DNA of 64,000 bases from Nocardioides ganghwensis (GCF_014779655.1 NZ_JACXYX010000012.1:143684-207683), one strand, 5' to 3'. Positions 1 to 8,489 are shown, counted from the stretch's first letter. Program-made: numbers and translations. The notes: generated by a model from the letters alone, not told the origin.

Positions 1-27
1 ATCGTCGTGCCGCTGCGCCTGAGCTGA
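1..27 (+). CDS. C-terminal end of a protein, probably RseP/Rip1 site-2 protease (partial)
   Basis: Only the last eight codons (IVVPLRLS) and the TGA stop are inside the window. The frame is open from the first base. In many actinobacteria the gene directly upstream of ispG is the M50 site-2 metalloprotease (dxr-rip1-ispG order), and these proteins end with a short hydrophobic/basic tail, so this is the likely identity. It is an inference from gene order, since no catalytic motif is visible here. Confidence 0.4.
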   Translation: MVVPLRLS

Positions 28-97
28 GGCCCGTACGCCGGCCCCGCACCGCTCGGGCGGGGACCTCGGCGGCGCGGGGATCCCACGGCCCGGCCCG

Positions 98-103
98 TAC
101 GAT
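98..103 (+). promoter_or_regulatory. -10 hexamer for leaderless ispG
   Basis: TACGAT lies 7 bases before the ATG at 111. This spacing places transcription initiation on the start codon and favours 111 over the upstream ATG at 102, which lies inside the hexamer. No good -35 box is seen. Confidence 0.45.
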
Positions 104-110
104 GACAGTC

Positions 111-1259
111 ATGACCGTCGGCCTTGGCATGCCTGCCCTCCCGCCCCCCGTCCTGGCCCCGCGCCGCAAGACCCGCCAGATCAAGGTGGGGTCCGTGGGC
201 GTCGGCAGCGAGTCGCCGATCTCGGTCCAGTCGATGACGACCACCCTGACCTCCGACGTCAACAGCACGCTCCAGCAGATCGCCGAGCTGACGGCCTCCG
301 GCTGCGACATCGTGCGCGTGGCGTGCCCCAGCCAGGACGACGCCGACGCGCTGCCGGCCATCGCGCAGAAGTCCCAGATCCCGGTCATCGCCGACATCCA
401 CTTCCAGCCCAAGTACGTCTTCGCGGCCATCGACGCCGGCTGTGCGGCCGTCCGGGTCAACCCCGGCAACATCCGCAAGTTCGACGACCAGGTCAAGGAG
501 ATCGCCAAGGCCGCCAAGGACCGCGGCACCTCGATCCGCATCGGCGTCAACGCCGGCTCGCTCGACAAGCGGATCCTCGACAAGTACGGCAAGGCCACGC
601 CCGAGGCGCTCGTCGAGTCCGCGGTGTGGGAGGCCAGCCTCTTCGAGGAGCACGACTTCCACGACTTCAAGATCTCGGTCAAGCACAACGACCCGGTCGT
701 GATGGTCCGCGCCTACGAGCTGCTCGCCGAGGCCGGCGACTGGCCGCTGCACCTCGGCGTCACCGAGGCGGGCCCGGCCTTCCAGGGCACGATCAAGTCC
801 GCGGTCGCGTTCGGCCACCTGCTCAGCAAGGGCATCGGCGACACGATCCGCGTCTCGCTCTCCGCCCCGCCGGTCGAGGAGGTCAAGGTCGGCATCCAGA
901 TCCTCGAGTCGCTCAACCTCAAGCCGCGCCGCCTCGAGATCGTCTCCTGCCCCTCCTGCGGGCGCGCGCAGGTCGACGTCTACAAGCTCGCCGAGGAGGT
1001 CACCGCCGGGCTCGAGGGCATGGAGGTGCCGCTGCGCGTCGCGGTCATGGGCTGCGTCGTCAACGGTCCCGGTGAGGCCCGCGAGGCCGACCTCGGTGTC
1101 GCCTCGGGCAACGGCAAGGGCCAGATCTTCGTCAAGGGCGAGGTCATCAAGACCGTCCCCGAGTCGCAGATCGTGGAGACCCTCATCGAGGAGGCCATGC
1201 GCATCGCCGAGGGCATGGAGGCCCTTGACGGCGGCGAGCCCGTCGTCAGCGTCGGCTGA
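111..1259 (+). CDS. ispG: 4-hydroxy-3-methylbut-2-enyl diphosphate synthase
   Basis: IspG (GcpE) catalyses the penultimate step of the MEP isoprenoid pathway, reducing MEcPP to HMBPP in the cytoplasm with a [4Fe-4S] cluster. The N-terminal TIM-barrel region carries the family signature around VQSMTTT and VRVACPS. The C-terminal cluster domain has CPSCGR (Cys280, Cys283) and [11 protein letters not shown] (Cys315), the expected three cysteine ligands, with the following Glu as likely fourth ligand. At 382 residues it has normal bacterial length. The start at 111 is chosen because a TACGAT hexamer sits 7 bases upstream; ATG 102 is the alternative. It follows the tail of a probable site-2 protease and precedes a DUF4081-type GNAT gene, the order also seen in mycobacteria. 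Confidence 0.97.
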   Translation: MTVGLGMPALPPPVLAPRRKTRQIKVGSVGVGSESPISVQSMTTTLTSDVNSTLQQIAELTASGCDIVRVACPSQDDADALPAIAQKSQIPVIADIHFQPKYVFAAIDAGCAAVRVNPGNIRKFDDQVKEIAKAAKDRGTSIRIGVNAGSLDKRILDKYGKATPEALVESAVWEASLFEEHDFHDFKISVKHNDPVVMVRAYELLAEAGDWPLHLGVTEAGPAFQGTIKSAVAFGHLLSKGIGDTIRVSLSAPPVEEVKVGIQILESLNLKPRRLEIVSCPSCGRAQVDVYKLAEEVTAGLEGMEVPLRVAVMGCVVNGPGEAREADLGVASGNGKGQIFVKGEVIKTVPESQIVETLIEEAMRIAEGMEALDGGEPVVSVG

Positions 1260-1282
1260 CGACGTGCTCGCCGACCTCTGAG

Positions 1283-1296
1283 GCACCCCACGGTGC
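1283..1296 (+). terminator. Small hairpin after ispG
   Basis: GCACC / GGTGC with a 4-base loop lies about 24 bases after the ispG stop, and a second hairpin, CCTCGC-TCT-GCGAGG, is at 1327-1341. Neither has a U-tract, so they may only be weak or Rho-assisted terminators. Confidence 0.35.
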
Positions 1297-1361
1297 GGAG
1301 GCCTCCGTCAGCGTGTCGTGAGACGGCCTCGCTCTGCGAGGTCGCCCTACGCGGTTCCCAC

Positions 1362-1367
1362 TAGGCT
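1362..1367 (+). promoter_or_regulatory. -10 hexamer for leaderless GNAT gene
   Basis: TAGGCT is 6 bases before the GTG at 1374, the spacing of a leaderless promoter. The identical TAGGCT-N6-GTG arrangement precedes ribF. Confidence 0.5.
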
Positions 1368-1373
1368 CCAAGC

Positions 1374-2225
1374 GTGCTGAGGACCCGCGAGCAGGTGCGC
1401 GTGCTGGGCCCGGGTGACCGGGACGCCTTCATCGCGCTCGCGGAGCAGGACCCGGTCGTCAACGTCTTCGCCGACTACCGCGCCCGCCTCACCAACCTCG
1501 ACGAGCGCTGGCTCGGCGGACAGGTGTGGGGGCGGTTCGAGGGCGACGAGCTCGTCGCCGGGTGCCACCTCGGCGCCAACCTCGTCCCGGTGCAGTGCAC
1601 GCCCGACGACGTGGGGGCCTTCGCCGACGTCGCGCTGCGCCGCCGCGGCACCGTCGGCACGATCGTGGGCCCCAGCGACGTCGTCACCGCCCTGTGGGAG
1701 CTCATCGAGCCGCGCTGGTCCCGCCCCCGCGAGATCCGGGCCGCCCAGCCCCACCTCGAGATCGCCCGGCCGCCTGCCGTGCCGGCGGCCCCCGACGTAC
1801 GCCCCAACACCCCGCGCGACCTGGAGGTGCTCTACCCCGCGTGCGTGGCGATGTACACCGAGGAGGTCGGCGTCTCCCCGGAGAACGACGCGGGCGGGGG
1901 CGACCTCTACCGGGCGCGGATCCAGCAGCTCATCAGCCGCGGGTGGTCGCTGGCGAGCTTCGACGACGACGGGGTGGTCTTCAAGGCGGAGGTGGCCTGC
2001 GTGACGCCGTACGCCGCGCAGGTGCAGGGCGTCTGGGTGCGCCCGGACCGCCGTGGCGAGGGGTTGTCCACCAGCGGCATGGCCGCGGTCGTCTCCCACG
2101 TCCTCGGCTCGGGGATGGCGCCCGTGGTCTCGCTCTACGTCAACGAGTGGAACACGCCCGCGCGGGCGGCGTACGCCCGGGTCGGCTTCGAGCAGACCGC
2201 GACCTTCGCGACCCTCATGTTCTAG
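1374..2225 (+). CDS. GNAT family N-acetyltransferase with N-terminal DUF4081-like domain
   Basis: This 283-residue protein has an N-terminal half typical of the DUF4081 acetyltransferases that follow ispG in actinobacteria, and a C-terminal GNAT fold. The acetyl-CoA-binding motif is visible as VQGVWVRPDRRGEGL, followed by the typical last motif around SLYVNEWNTPARAAYARVGF. Substrate is unknown; acetyl transfer to a protein or small amine is the family chemistry. The GTG start at 1374 is supported by a TAGGCT hexamer 6 bases upstream. The 114-base gap from ispG contains two small hairpins, so it is probably transcribed separately from its own promoter. Confidence 0.88.
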   Translation: MLRTREQVRVLGPGDRDAFIALAEQDPVVNVFADYRARLTNLDERWLGGQVWGRFEGDELVAGCHLGANLVPVQCTPDDVGAFADVALRRRGTVGTIVGPSDVVTALWELIEPRWSRPREIRAAQPHLEIARPPAVPAAPDVRPNTPRDLEVLYPACVAMYTEEVGVSPENDAGGGDLYRARIQQLISRGWSLASFDDDGVVFKAEVACVTPYAAQVQGVWVRPDRRGEGLSTSGMAAVVSHVLGSGMAPVVSLYVNEWNTPARAAYARVGFEQTATFATLMF

Positions 2226-2318
2226 GCGCAGGGCACTCGGCAAAAAAAGATCTGCCCCGTCCGTATCACGCAGGGGTGTACGCACACCTGTGCTGACATG
2301 GGGACAATGGTCGCCATG

Positions 2319-2909
2319 TCAGAGGACCGAAGGACTGAGGGGCAGTCCGGGCTGTCACCGTGGGACATGGCCAGTGGGGCGTTCATCGCCTGGCGTTCGG
2401 GGGACGCCGGCGCGGTGGACGAGCTGGTTGCCGCGATGACACCGGTCCTGTGGCACGTGGTGCGGGCGTACGGTCTCGACCGCGAGGCCGCCGAGGACGT
2501 CGTCCAGGCGACCTGGCTCGGCTTCGTACGACTGCACGCGACCATCGAGGACCCGCAGGCGGTCGCGTCCTGGCTGATCACCTCAGCCAGGCGCGGCGCA
2601 GCCGCACACGCCCGGACCGCACGCCGTGCGACTCCGGTGCAGGACGAGACGCTGCACGCCGCGCTCCCCGACGTGGAGTCGGCCGAGGCCCTCGCCGTGC
2701 TCGACGACGAGGCATCACGGCTCTGGGGTGCCGTGGCGTCCGTCGACGAGCGGTGCCGCAAGCTCCTGCGGGTCGTGGCCTTCATGGACCGCCCCGACTA
2801 CCAGTCGCTCAGCCAGGAGCTCGACATGCCCGTCGGGAGCATCGGGCCCACGCGGGCCCGCTGCCTGGCCAAGGTCCGGACCGCCCTGACGCGAGGAGGC
2901 GAGCGATGA
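2319..2909 (+). CDS. ECF-type sigma-70 family RNA polymerase sigma factor
   Basis: The 196-residue product has sigma region 2 at about residues 30-95, with the region 2.2-like segment EAAEDVVQATWLGFVRL and a region 2.4-like WLITSARR. Region 4 lies at about 140-190, with a helix-turn-helix around YQSLSQELDMPVGSIGPTRA. It lacks regions 1 and 3, so it is ECF-like. ATGs at 2298, 2310 and 2319 are all in frame; 2319 gives the most family-like N-terminus but this is not proven. It overlaps the next gene by ATGA (2906-2909). The co-directional partner, the adjacent subtilase and the CHAT protein suggest it is the transcriptional output of a proteolytic switch. The upstream gap 2226-2318 holds an A7 tract and a GGTGT-ACGC-ACACC hairpin at 2276-2289 but no clear promoter. 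Confidence 0.87.
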   Translation, partial: SEDRRTEGQSGLSPWDMASGAFIAWRSGDAGAVDELVAAMTPVLWHVVRAYGLDREAAEDVVQATWLGFVRLHATIEDPQAVASWLITSARRGAAAHARTARRATPVQDETLHAALPDVESAEALAVLDDEASRLWGAVASVDERCRKLLRVVAFMDRPDYQSLSQELDMPVGSIGPTRARCLAKVRTALTRGGER

Positions 2910-3367
2910 CTGCCGCGAACGACGCCGCACTGCTCGAGGAGCTCCGTGACATGTGGACGACCTACGACCCGCCGCCGCCCGACCTGGTCCCGACGATGAT
3001 CGCGGTCGTCGCGGCCGCCGACCTCGACACCGAGTGGGAGATGCTCGTCCTCGTGCGCGACTCCGCCGACGAGCCAGCCGCCCAGGTGCGGGGGCTCGGC
3101 ACGTCCCGCATCCTCTACTTCACCGCCGCGGAGGGCTGGTCGCTCGACGCCGAGCTCGACGAGGGCCAGGTGCGCGGCCAGCTCCTCGACTTCGACGGTG
3201 ACCTGGCGACCGTCGAGGTCGTCGTCGAGACCACCGACGGGCAGAGCTGGACGACCGGCCTCGACGAGGTCGGGTTCTTCGCGATCGCCGCCGAGCCGAC
3301 GGGGTCGATCCGCTTCACCGTCCGCCACCGCCGCAAGGCGATCAGCAGCCGCTGGGTCGAGCTCTGA
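2906..3367 (+). CDS. Small soluble protein co-translated with the sigma factor; possible sigma regulator
   Basis: I do not recognise a named family. The 153-residue acidic protein starts inside the sigma factor stop codon (ATGA overlap), so it is translationally coupled to it. The N-terminal 45 residues are helical with a YDPPPPDLVPTMI stretch, and the rest reads as alternating beta strands with acidic loops. No transmembrane segment and no Zn-binding HxxxCxxC anti-sigma motif is seen. Position one gene after an ECF sigma is the usual place for an anti-sigma factor, so a sigma-binding or sensing role is a reasonable inference, but an unrelated function is possible. It converges on the subtilase gene with a 24-base gap. 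Confidence 0.7.
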   Translation: MTAANDAALLEELRDMWTTYDPPPPDLVPTMIAVVAAADLDTEWEMLVLVRDSADEPAAQVRGLGTSRILYFTAAEGWSLDAELDEGQVRGQLLDFDGDLATVEVVVETTDGQSWTTGLDEVGFFAIAAEPTGSIRFTVRHRRKAISSRWVEL

Positions 3368-3391
3368 GAGCTGCCCGACGGGCCCGGCCGG

Positions 3392-4675
3392 TCAGGGACG
3401 GGGATAGGGCTGCCGCAGCTCCATCAGCGGACCGATCGTCGGGTCGGAGTCATAGGCGGCGCGGGCCAGGACCGCGTCGCGGGCGTCCGTGGCGGACGAG
3501 CCCGTCTCGCTGATCTCCCGGGCGATGAGGCCTGCCACGACCGGAGCGGCGAACGACGTCCCGCTCCACCGCGCCATTCCGGTGCTGAAGACCCGGACGT
3601 CGCCCTTGTCCGGGGTCTCGTTGCACTCGAACGTGCCGTCGGGGAAGGCGTTCACGAGGTTGCGCCCGAGGGCGTAGACGTCCGCGGAGACGCCGAAGTT
3701 GGAGTACGCCGAGACCCGGCCGTCGCGGTCGAGCGAGCCGACGCCGACGCACCAGTCGAAGGCTGCGGGCCAGAACGGCGCCGCCCACGAGTCGTTGCCG
3801 GCGGCAGCCACGAGCACGCAGTCCCGCTTGCGCAGCCTGGTGCGGTAGAACGTCTCGAGCGCGATCGACGGAAGGTCGAGCCGGGTGCGGCACCCGGCCG
3901 AGAGGTTGATCACCTGCGGGTCGTGGGCGAGGGCCTCCTCGAGCTGCACCACGAGGTCGGACTCGAGGATGCCGCCGCCACCGACGCCGCCGATGGCGAA
4001 CCCCTCGACGAACACCTTCGTCACCGGGGCCACGCACCGCACCACACCGGCGATGAACGTGCCGTGGCCGGCGTACGGGCGCAGGTCCGGGCCGTTGAGC
4101 TCGTCGTCGCCGTCGACGCCCTTCAGCCACGGCGTACGGGGGTCGTTCGCGGCGGGCGGGTGCCAGCCGGTGTCGACGACCACCACGCTGACCTCGTGCC
4201 CCTTCTCCTGCGGGGCGACCGGTGGCCACGGCTCGGTGAGGCCGGTCTCCTGGGGCTCGATGGCCGGGCACAGGAGGCCGCCGCCGCCTCCCGGAGCGAC
4301 GTGCACCCAGTGGTCGGGCGACGCCGCGCCGCGCTGCAGCCCGTTCTCCTCGAAGAAGTCGAGCACCTCCGGGACCGACTGGCCGTCACGACGCTCGGGC
4401 AGCACGTAGCGCACGAGCTCACCGTCCAGCAGCGAGACATCGTCGCGGCGCAGCTCGCCGGTCAGGACCCGCTCGCCCAGCTGGGCCACGAGACCTTCGA
4501 AGCTCGCGGCGTCCGCGGCGCGCACGAGCACGCGGTGCGGATGGAAGAGGTAGGTGAAGTCGGCGGGGGCCTCGGTGTCCCACGCCACCTGTCCGTCGTT
4601 GGCCGTGCGGAAGCTCCGCAGCTGGTCCGTTGCACGCCGTCGCTCGTCGCTGCCGATCTTCCAGTCGCTCGCCAT
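3392..4675 (-). CDS. Cytoplasmic S8 family serine peptidase (subtilase)
   Basis: The 427-residue protein carries a full subtilisin-type catalytic set: Asp168 in VVVVDTGWH, His204 in AGHGTFIAG, oxyanion Asn294 in AAAGND, and Ser374 in SGTSFAAPVVAG. There is no signal peptide or membrane segment, so it should be cytoplasmic, unlike most secreted subtilases. Residues 1-160 form an N-terminal region of unknown fold that could be a pro-domain or a docking domain, ending in a Gly/Pro-rich linker. ATG at 4675 is preceded by TAGCGT with 6-base spacing, a leaderless start. It is divergent from the CHAT gene and convergent with the sigma factor pair. Its substrate is unknown; the sigma partner or the CHAT protein are candidates by context only. 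Confidence 0.92.
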   Translation of the reverse strand: MASDWKIGSDERRRATDQLRSFRTANDGQVAWDTEAPADFTYLFHPHRVLVRAADAASFEGLVAQLGERVLTGELRRDDVSLLDGELVRYVLPERRDGQSVPEVLDFFEENGLQRGAASPDHWVHVAPGGGGGLLCPAIEPQETGLTEPWPPVAPQEKGHEVSVVVVDTGWHPPAANDPRTPWLKGVDGDDELNGPDLRPYAGHGTFIAGVVRCVAPVTKVFVEGFAIGGVGGGGILESDLVVQLEEALAHDPQVINLSAGCRTRLDLPSIALETFYRTRLRKRDCVLVAAAGNDSWAAPFWPAAFDWCVGVGSLDRDGRVSAYSNFGVSADVYALGRNLVNAFPDGTFECNETPDKGDVRVFSTGMARWSGTSFAAPVVAGLIAREISETGSSATDARDAVLARAAYDSDPTIGPLMELRQPYPRP

Positions 4676-4681
4676 GGTTCG

Positions 4682-4687
4682 ACGCTA
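4682..4687 (-). promoter_or_regulatory. -10 hexamer for leaderless subtilase gene
   Basis: TAGCGT on the minus strand is 6 bases before the ATG at 4675. Confidence 0.45.
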
Positions 4688-4712
4688 GCGCCGGTCGCGC
4701 GCGGCGTATGCC

Positions 4713-4729
4713 GGTTTCGCACAGTTTCC
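4713..4729 (-). promoter_or_regulatory. Tandem GAAAC motifs between subtilase and CHAT genes
   Basis: On the minus strand GGAAACT (4729-4723) and GAAACC (4718-4713) repeat with a 10-base period in the short divergent promoter region. GGAAC/GAAAC-like -35 elements are typical of ECF sigma factors, so these could be recognised by the neighbouring sigma. No matching element was found upstream of the sigma gene itself. Confidence 0.3.
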
Positions 4730-4754
4730 GGTGCCGATCAGCGAGGATGGGCGA

Positions 4755-7343
4755 GTGGAGCGTGACGAGGCAGAAGAGCTGCTCCGCAACCTGTTCTCCG
4801 ACCCGCGGGCAGCGCGCGCACGTGCGGCGAAGGTCCTCGTGCCGAGCCCGGACCCGGCGCTCGCCTCGATCGGGCACCAGGTCGTCGGGATCGTGCTGCG
4901 CGACCTCGGTGACACGGATGCTGCACTGGCCGAGCTGCGCACGGCCCTGTGGCTGGCGTACCGCTCAGGTGATGCCGACCGGTCGGCCGACGCCATGGCG
5001 ACCCTGGGCGGCTCGTTGTGCCTCGCCGGACGGATGCGGGAGGGGCTGCGGCACCTCGACGACGCCGTGACCGCGGTCGAGGGCGTGCCGTTGGCGCGGG
5101 TGCTGGTGCGGCGCGCCCACGTGCTGGGCCAGGTCCTCGCCCGCTTCGAGGAGAGCGCCGAGGACCTGCGCCAGGCACGCCGGCTGTTCGCGGGCGCCGG
5201 TGACCAGGTGTGGGAGGCGCGAGCGCTCAACCTGCAGGGACTCGTCGACGCCAAGACGGGGGACCTCGCGTCGGCTGCCCGGGCGTTCGCCCGCTACGGC
5301 GAGATCTCGGCCGCCCTGCACAATCCGATCGACGTGGCCGTCAGCGAGCTCAACATCGGCTGGCTCGCATCCGTCGGGGGCGACCTGCCAGAGGCGCTGG
5401 AGCGTTACGCCGCGGCTGCGGCGATCTTGGACGAGATGGGCGTGACCATGGTCGACCTCGTCATCGACCAGGCGGTGGCCTACCTGGCCGGTGGACTCGC
5501 GGGGGACGCCCTGGCGGTGGTCGAGGCGGCACTCGTCGCACGCCCCCTGCAGCCGCGGGAGCAGGCCGACCTGCTCGTGGCCGTGGCCGAGGTCGCCCTC
5601 GCAGCAGGGGACTGGGACCGCGCCGTCTCGGCCGCGGAAGACGGATCGGCCATGCTGCGCGGACAGTCTCGCGACGTCCACAGGCTCGAGGCCGACCTGT
5701 TGTCGATCACTGCCCGGGACCGGGCCGGGGCCCCGGCCGCCTCCTTGCTGCGTCGGGTGGAGCGGGTCGTTCCCGCGATGCGGGAGGCCGGCGCTCCGCA
5801 GCTGCCGCAGGCGCTGCTGCTCGGGGCGAGCCTGGCGAGCCGCGTCCGGTCGTCGCGCGCCGACGGGCTCGCGTCCGCATGGCTCGCGGAGGCGGCGACC
5901 TTCCGCAGGGCCGCCACAGGCTCGGTCCGTGCGCTCGGCTGGTTGGCGGAGGCCCGGGCGCGGGAGGCGGCCGGCGACTCGGGCGGTGTGCTCCGCGCGT
6001 GCGAGCTGGGGTTGCGGGCGCTGGACGAGCACCACGCGACCCTCGGCAGCCAGGAGCTGCGGGCCGGGGCGGCTGGACACGGCGCGGCGCTCGCCGAGCT
6101 CGGCACCCGGATCGCGATCGAGCGTCGCGACGCGCGGCAGGTGCTGCGGTGGTCTGAGCGATGGCGGGCCACGGCGCTCTCCACGCCGGCGAGGACGGCC
6201 CGCCACGACCCGCAGACCGCAGCGGACCTGGCTGCCCTGCGCGCGCAGCGGCGCCGCCTGGACGAGGCTCGCGCGGACGGCTCGCCCACGGGCCCGCTCG
6301 AGGCGCGAGCGACCCGGCTCGAGCAGACCGTGCGGCGCCGGCTGCTGCAGGAGCGGGGGTCCGGGGAGACGGCGGCGAGCCTCGACGTCAGGGTGCTTCT
6401 TGACGGGCTCGCGGATGACGACACGGTCATGGTCGAGCTCACGGAGGTCGACGGCGTCCTCCACGCACTCACCGCAGGGCGTGGGCGCGTACGGCACCGC
6501 GTCGTCGGCGAGGCCGATGCCGCCGCGAAGGCCGTGGACTTCGCCCTCTTCACGCTGCGCCAGGCCGCGCGCGGCCGCCGGGCCCAGCTGGACGTCGCCG
6601 GGGCCCGGCTCGAGCGCTCGCTGCTCGGTGCGGCGCTCGACGGGGTGGGGGAGTCCCGCATCGTGGTGTCCGGCACCGCTGCGCTGCAGGGCGTGCCGTG
6701 GGGGCTGCTGCCGTCGCTGGCGCACCGGCCGGTCACCAGCACCCCCTCTGCCCGGCTGTGGCTGCGGGCGAGGTCCGCGCGGCCCGCGGACGACGACCGG
6801 CGCGTGATGCTGGTCGGGCCGGGCCTCGGGAGCGGTGGGGCCGAGGTGCCCGCGGTGGCCGCGGAGGACCCCGGCGCAGAGGTGCTCGACGGCGACGCCG
6901 CGACCGTGGCTGCCGCGCTCGCCGCGCTCGACGGCGCGTCGCTGGCCCACGTCGCGGCCCACGGCCACTTCCGCGAGGACAGCCCGCTCTTCTCCTCACT
7001 CACCCTCGCCGACGGCCCGCTGCTGGTGCACGACCTCCAGCGCCTCGAGCGCCCGCCCCACCGGGTCGTGCTGTCGGCCTGCGAGTCCGGCGTCATGCAG
7101 CCCGTCGGCGACCAGGAGCTCCTCGGCCTGGCCGCCGCACTGCTGTCGATGGGCACCGCCGGGGTCGTCTCCAGCCTCGCCGAGGTCGACGACGCCGCGA
7201 CCGTCGACGTCATGGTCGCGCTGCACGCGAGGCTGCGGCAGGGCGGCGGACTGGGCGACGCGATGCTCGCCGCCCGCGAGGCCGCGGCCGGCGACCCGGT
7301 GCTGGCCGCGACCGCCGCCTCGTTCACGGTCCTGGGGACCTGA
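4755..7343 (+). CDS. Helical-repeat (TPR-like) protein with C-terminal CHAT caspase-like protease domain
   Basis: The 862-residue protein has about 450 N-terminal residues of Ala/Leu-rich paired helices resembling tetratricopeptide repeats (for example ALNLQGLVDAKTGDLASAA and VAEVALAAGDWDRAVSAAE). A coiled segment follows at about 480-530 and a C-terminal CHAT domain at about 550-862. The CHAT catalytic dyad is complete: His736 in HVAAHGHF and Cys776 in VVLSACESG, with a terminal GTAGVVSSL segment typical of the fold. CHAT domains are clan CD cysteine proteases related to caspases and separase. GTG 4755 is chosen because GAGGA at 4743-4747 is a good ribosome-binding site; GTG 4731 would add eight residues. 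It is divergent from the subtilase and lies near an ECF sigma pair, suggesting a sensor/protease in one signalling module. Confidence 0.9.
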   Translation: MERDEAEELLRNLFSDPRAARARAAKVLVPSPDPALASIGHQVVGIVLRDLGDTDAALAELRTALWLAYRSGDADRSADAMATLGGSLCLAGRMREGLRHLDDAVTAVEGVPLARVLVRRAHVLGQVLARFEESAEDLRQARRLFAGAGDQVWEARALNLQGLVDAKTGDLASAARAFARYGEISAALHNPIDVAVSELNIGWLASVGGDLPEALERYAAAAAILDEMGVTMVDLVIDQAVAYLAGGLAGDALAVVEAALVARPLQPREQADLLVAVAEVALAAGDWDRAVSAAEDGSAMLRGQSRDVHRLEADLLSITARDRAGAPAASLLRRVERVVPAMREAGAPQLPQALLLGASLASRVRSSRADGLASAWLAEAATFRRAATGSVRALGWLAEARAREAAGDSGGVLRACELGLRALDEHHATLGSQELRAGAAGHGAALAELGTRIAIERRDARQVLRWSERWRATALSTPARTARHDPQTAADLAALRAQRRRLDEARADGSPTGPLEARATRLEQTVRRRLLQERGSGETAASLDVRVLLDGLADDDTVMVELTEVDGVLHALTAGRGRVRHRVVGEADAAAKAVDFALFTLRQAARGRRAQLDVAGARLERSLLGAALDGVGESRIVVSGTAALQGVPWGLLPSLAHRPVTSTPSARLWLRARSARPADDDRRVMLVGPGLGSGGAEVPAVAAEDPGAEVLDGDAATVAAALAALDGASLAHVAAHGHFREDSPLFSSLTLADGPLLVHDLQRLERPPHRVVLSACESGVMQPVGDQELLGLAAALLSMGTAGVVSSLAEVDDAATVDVMVALHARLRQGGGLGDAMLAAREAAAGDPVLAATAASFTVLGT

Positions 7344-7348
7344 GAGGG

Positions 7349-8365
7349 TCAGGGCATCTGGACCTTCACCGGGTCGGTCGCGTTCTCGCAGGCGTCGAGG
7401 GTGCAGCGCACGGTCGCCGCCTTCTTCGTGCCGTTGACCTTCAGCAGCACGGTCGTGGGCGACTCCCACGCCCAGTCGCTGAACCAGCCCGTGGTGTAGG
7501 TCGCCAACCTCGTGCCGTCGATCTCGCGCAGGCGGATCTCGTCGGCGCCGAGGCCGTCGGTGAGGATGCGCATCGTGAACATCTGCGCCCCGTCGGGCGA
7601 GATGTCCGCGATCCGATCGCGGCACGACTCCCACAGGGTGTCGTGCAGGTCGCTGAGCCGCACCAGCTTCGTGCAGCCGCCGCGGTAGGGGTCCTTGGTG
7701 TAGAGGCTGATCAGGTCGTGCTCGATGCTGGCCGCGTTGGGGTACTTCCGCGTGAGCGTGCGCACGCGGTCGCTCGCGACCCGCCACCACAGCAGCCGAC
7801 GGTTGATGTGCAGCAGCACCCGGCGCTCGTCGGCGTCCACGACGCCCAGGTAGCCGGAGAACTCGCGCTGGGCGAGCAGGCTCCCGTCGTCGGCGGCCCA
7901 GACGTTGACGACCGACCCCCGCAGTCGGGGGCGGGGCACGGCGACGAGCCGGCTGCCGTCTGCAGTGAGCACCACCTCCCACGGGTCCAGCCCGCGGAGG
8001 ACGGGGCGCAGAGTGCCGTCCGCCTCGACGCGCACGACACGCCGGTTGCGCATGGGGTCGACGTCGTAGGTGCCGACGAGCCAGGCGTCGCCGGAGCGGC
8101 CGATCACCTCGGCGGCCTGCCCGGGCAGCTCGACGCGCCGGTCGCCGTCGACGAAGTCGCCGTCGTCGATGTGGGGGACCCCGATGTCGGCGCCACGCGG
8201 CAACCGCTCCGGCTGGAGCTCGACGGTCGGTGCGGCGGCGTGGGCGGGCAGCACCGGCGTGGCGGTCGTGGCGGTCGTGGCGGTCGTGGCGGTCGTGGTG
8301 AGGATCGTGGTGAGCACGGTGGTGAGGACTGCGAGCATGGAGCGGGTCCGGCGTGGGTGGCGCAT
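7349..8365 (-). CDS. Exported propeller-like protein of unknown function
   Basis: The start at 8365 gives a classic Sec signal: MRHPRRTR, then a hydrophobic Leu/Thr-rich stretch and a VLPAHAAA cleavage-like site, for a 338-residue precursor. The mature part contains repeated short beta motifs such as [33 protein letters not shown] and [15 protein letters not shown], like the blades of TolB/WD-type propellers. Four cysteines could pair after export. The signal peptide is encoded partly by a perfect 9-base tandem repeat (8259-8294), which makes its length prone to slippage. The gene converges on the CHAT gene with a 5-base gap. No catalytic motif is evident, and a link with the protease module is not shown. 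Confidence 0.75.
   Translation of the reverse strand: MRHPRRTRSMLAVLTTVLTTILTTTATTATTATTATPVLPAHAAAPTVELQPERLPRGADIGVPHIDDGDFVDGDRRVELPGQAAEVIGRSGDAWLVGTYDVDPMRNRRVVRVEADGTLRPVLRGLDPWEVVLTADGSRLVAVPRPRLRGSVVNVWAADDGSLLAQREFSGYLGVVDADERRVLLHINRRLLWWRVASDRVRTLTRKYPNAASIEHDLISLYTKDPYRGGCTKLVRLSDLHDTLWESCRDRIADISPDGAQMFTMRILTDGLGADEIRLREIDGTRLATYTTGWFSDWAWESPTTVLLKVNGTKKAATVRCTLDACENATDPVKVQMP
8259..8294 (+). repeat. Four perfect 9-base tandem repeats inside the signal-peptide region
   Basis: GTGGCGGTC is repeated four times without mismatch at 8259-8294. On the minus strand this encodes the ATT ATT ATT repeats (Ala-Thr-Thr) of the exported protein's signal peptide. Because the unit is a multiple of three, copy changes would not shift the frame. 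Confidence 0.9.
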
Positions 8366-8477
8366 GGTGTTCCCCCGGGGTGTCGTGGATGTCGTCGAGG
8401 AGACGTCCGGCGGGGGTCGTCGGTCGCCTCCGGGGGTCGACCGCCTCATGGGTTCGCTGGGCCGTGGGCCCCGCACC

Positions 8478-8483
8478 TATCAT
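8478..8483 (+). promoter_or_regulatory. -10 hexamer for leaderless proS
   Basis: TATCAT is 6 bases before the ATG at 8490. Confidence 0.45.
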
Positions 8484-8489
8484 GCGCCC

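Noticed and set aside
2319..7343. TPR-CHAT protein as part of a type III-E CRISPR system
   Set aside because: No gRAMP/Cas7-11 effector, other cas gene or CRISPR array is in the window. The partners are a sigma factor and a subtilase instead.
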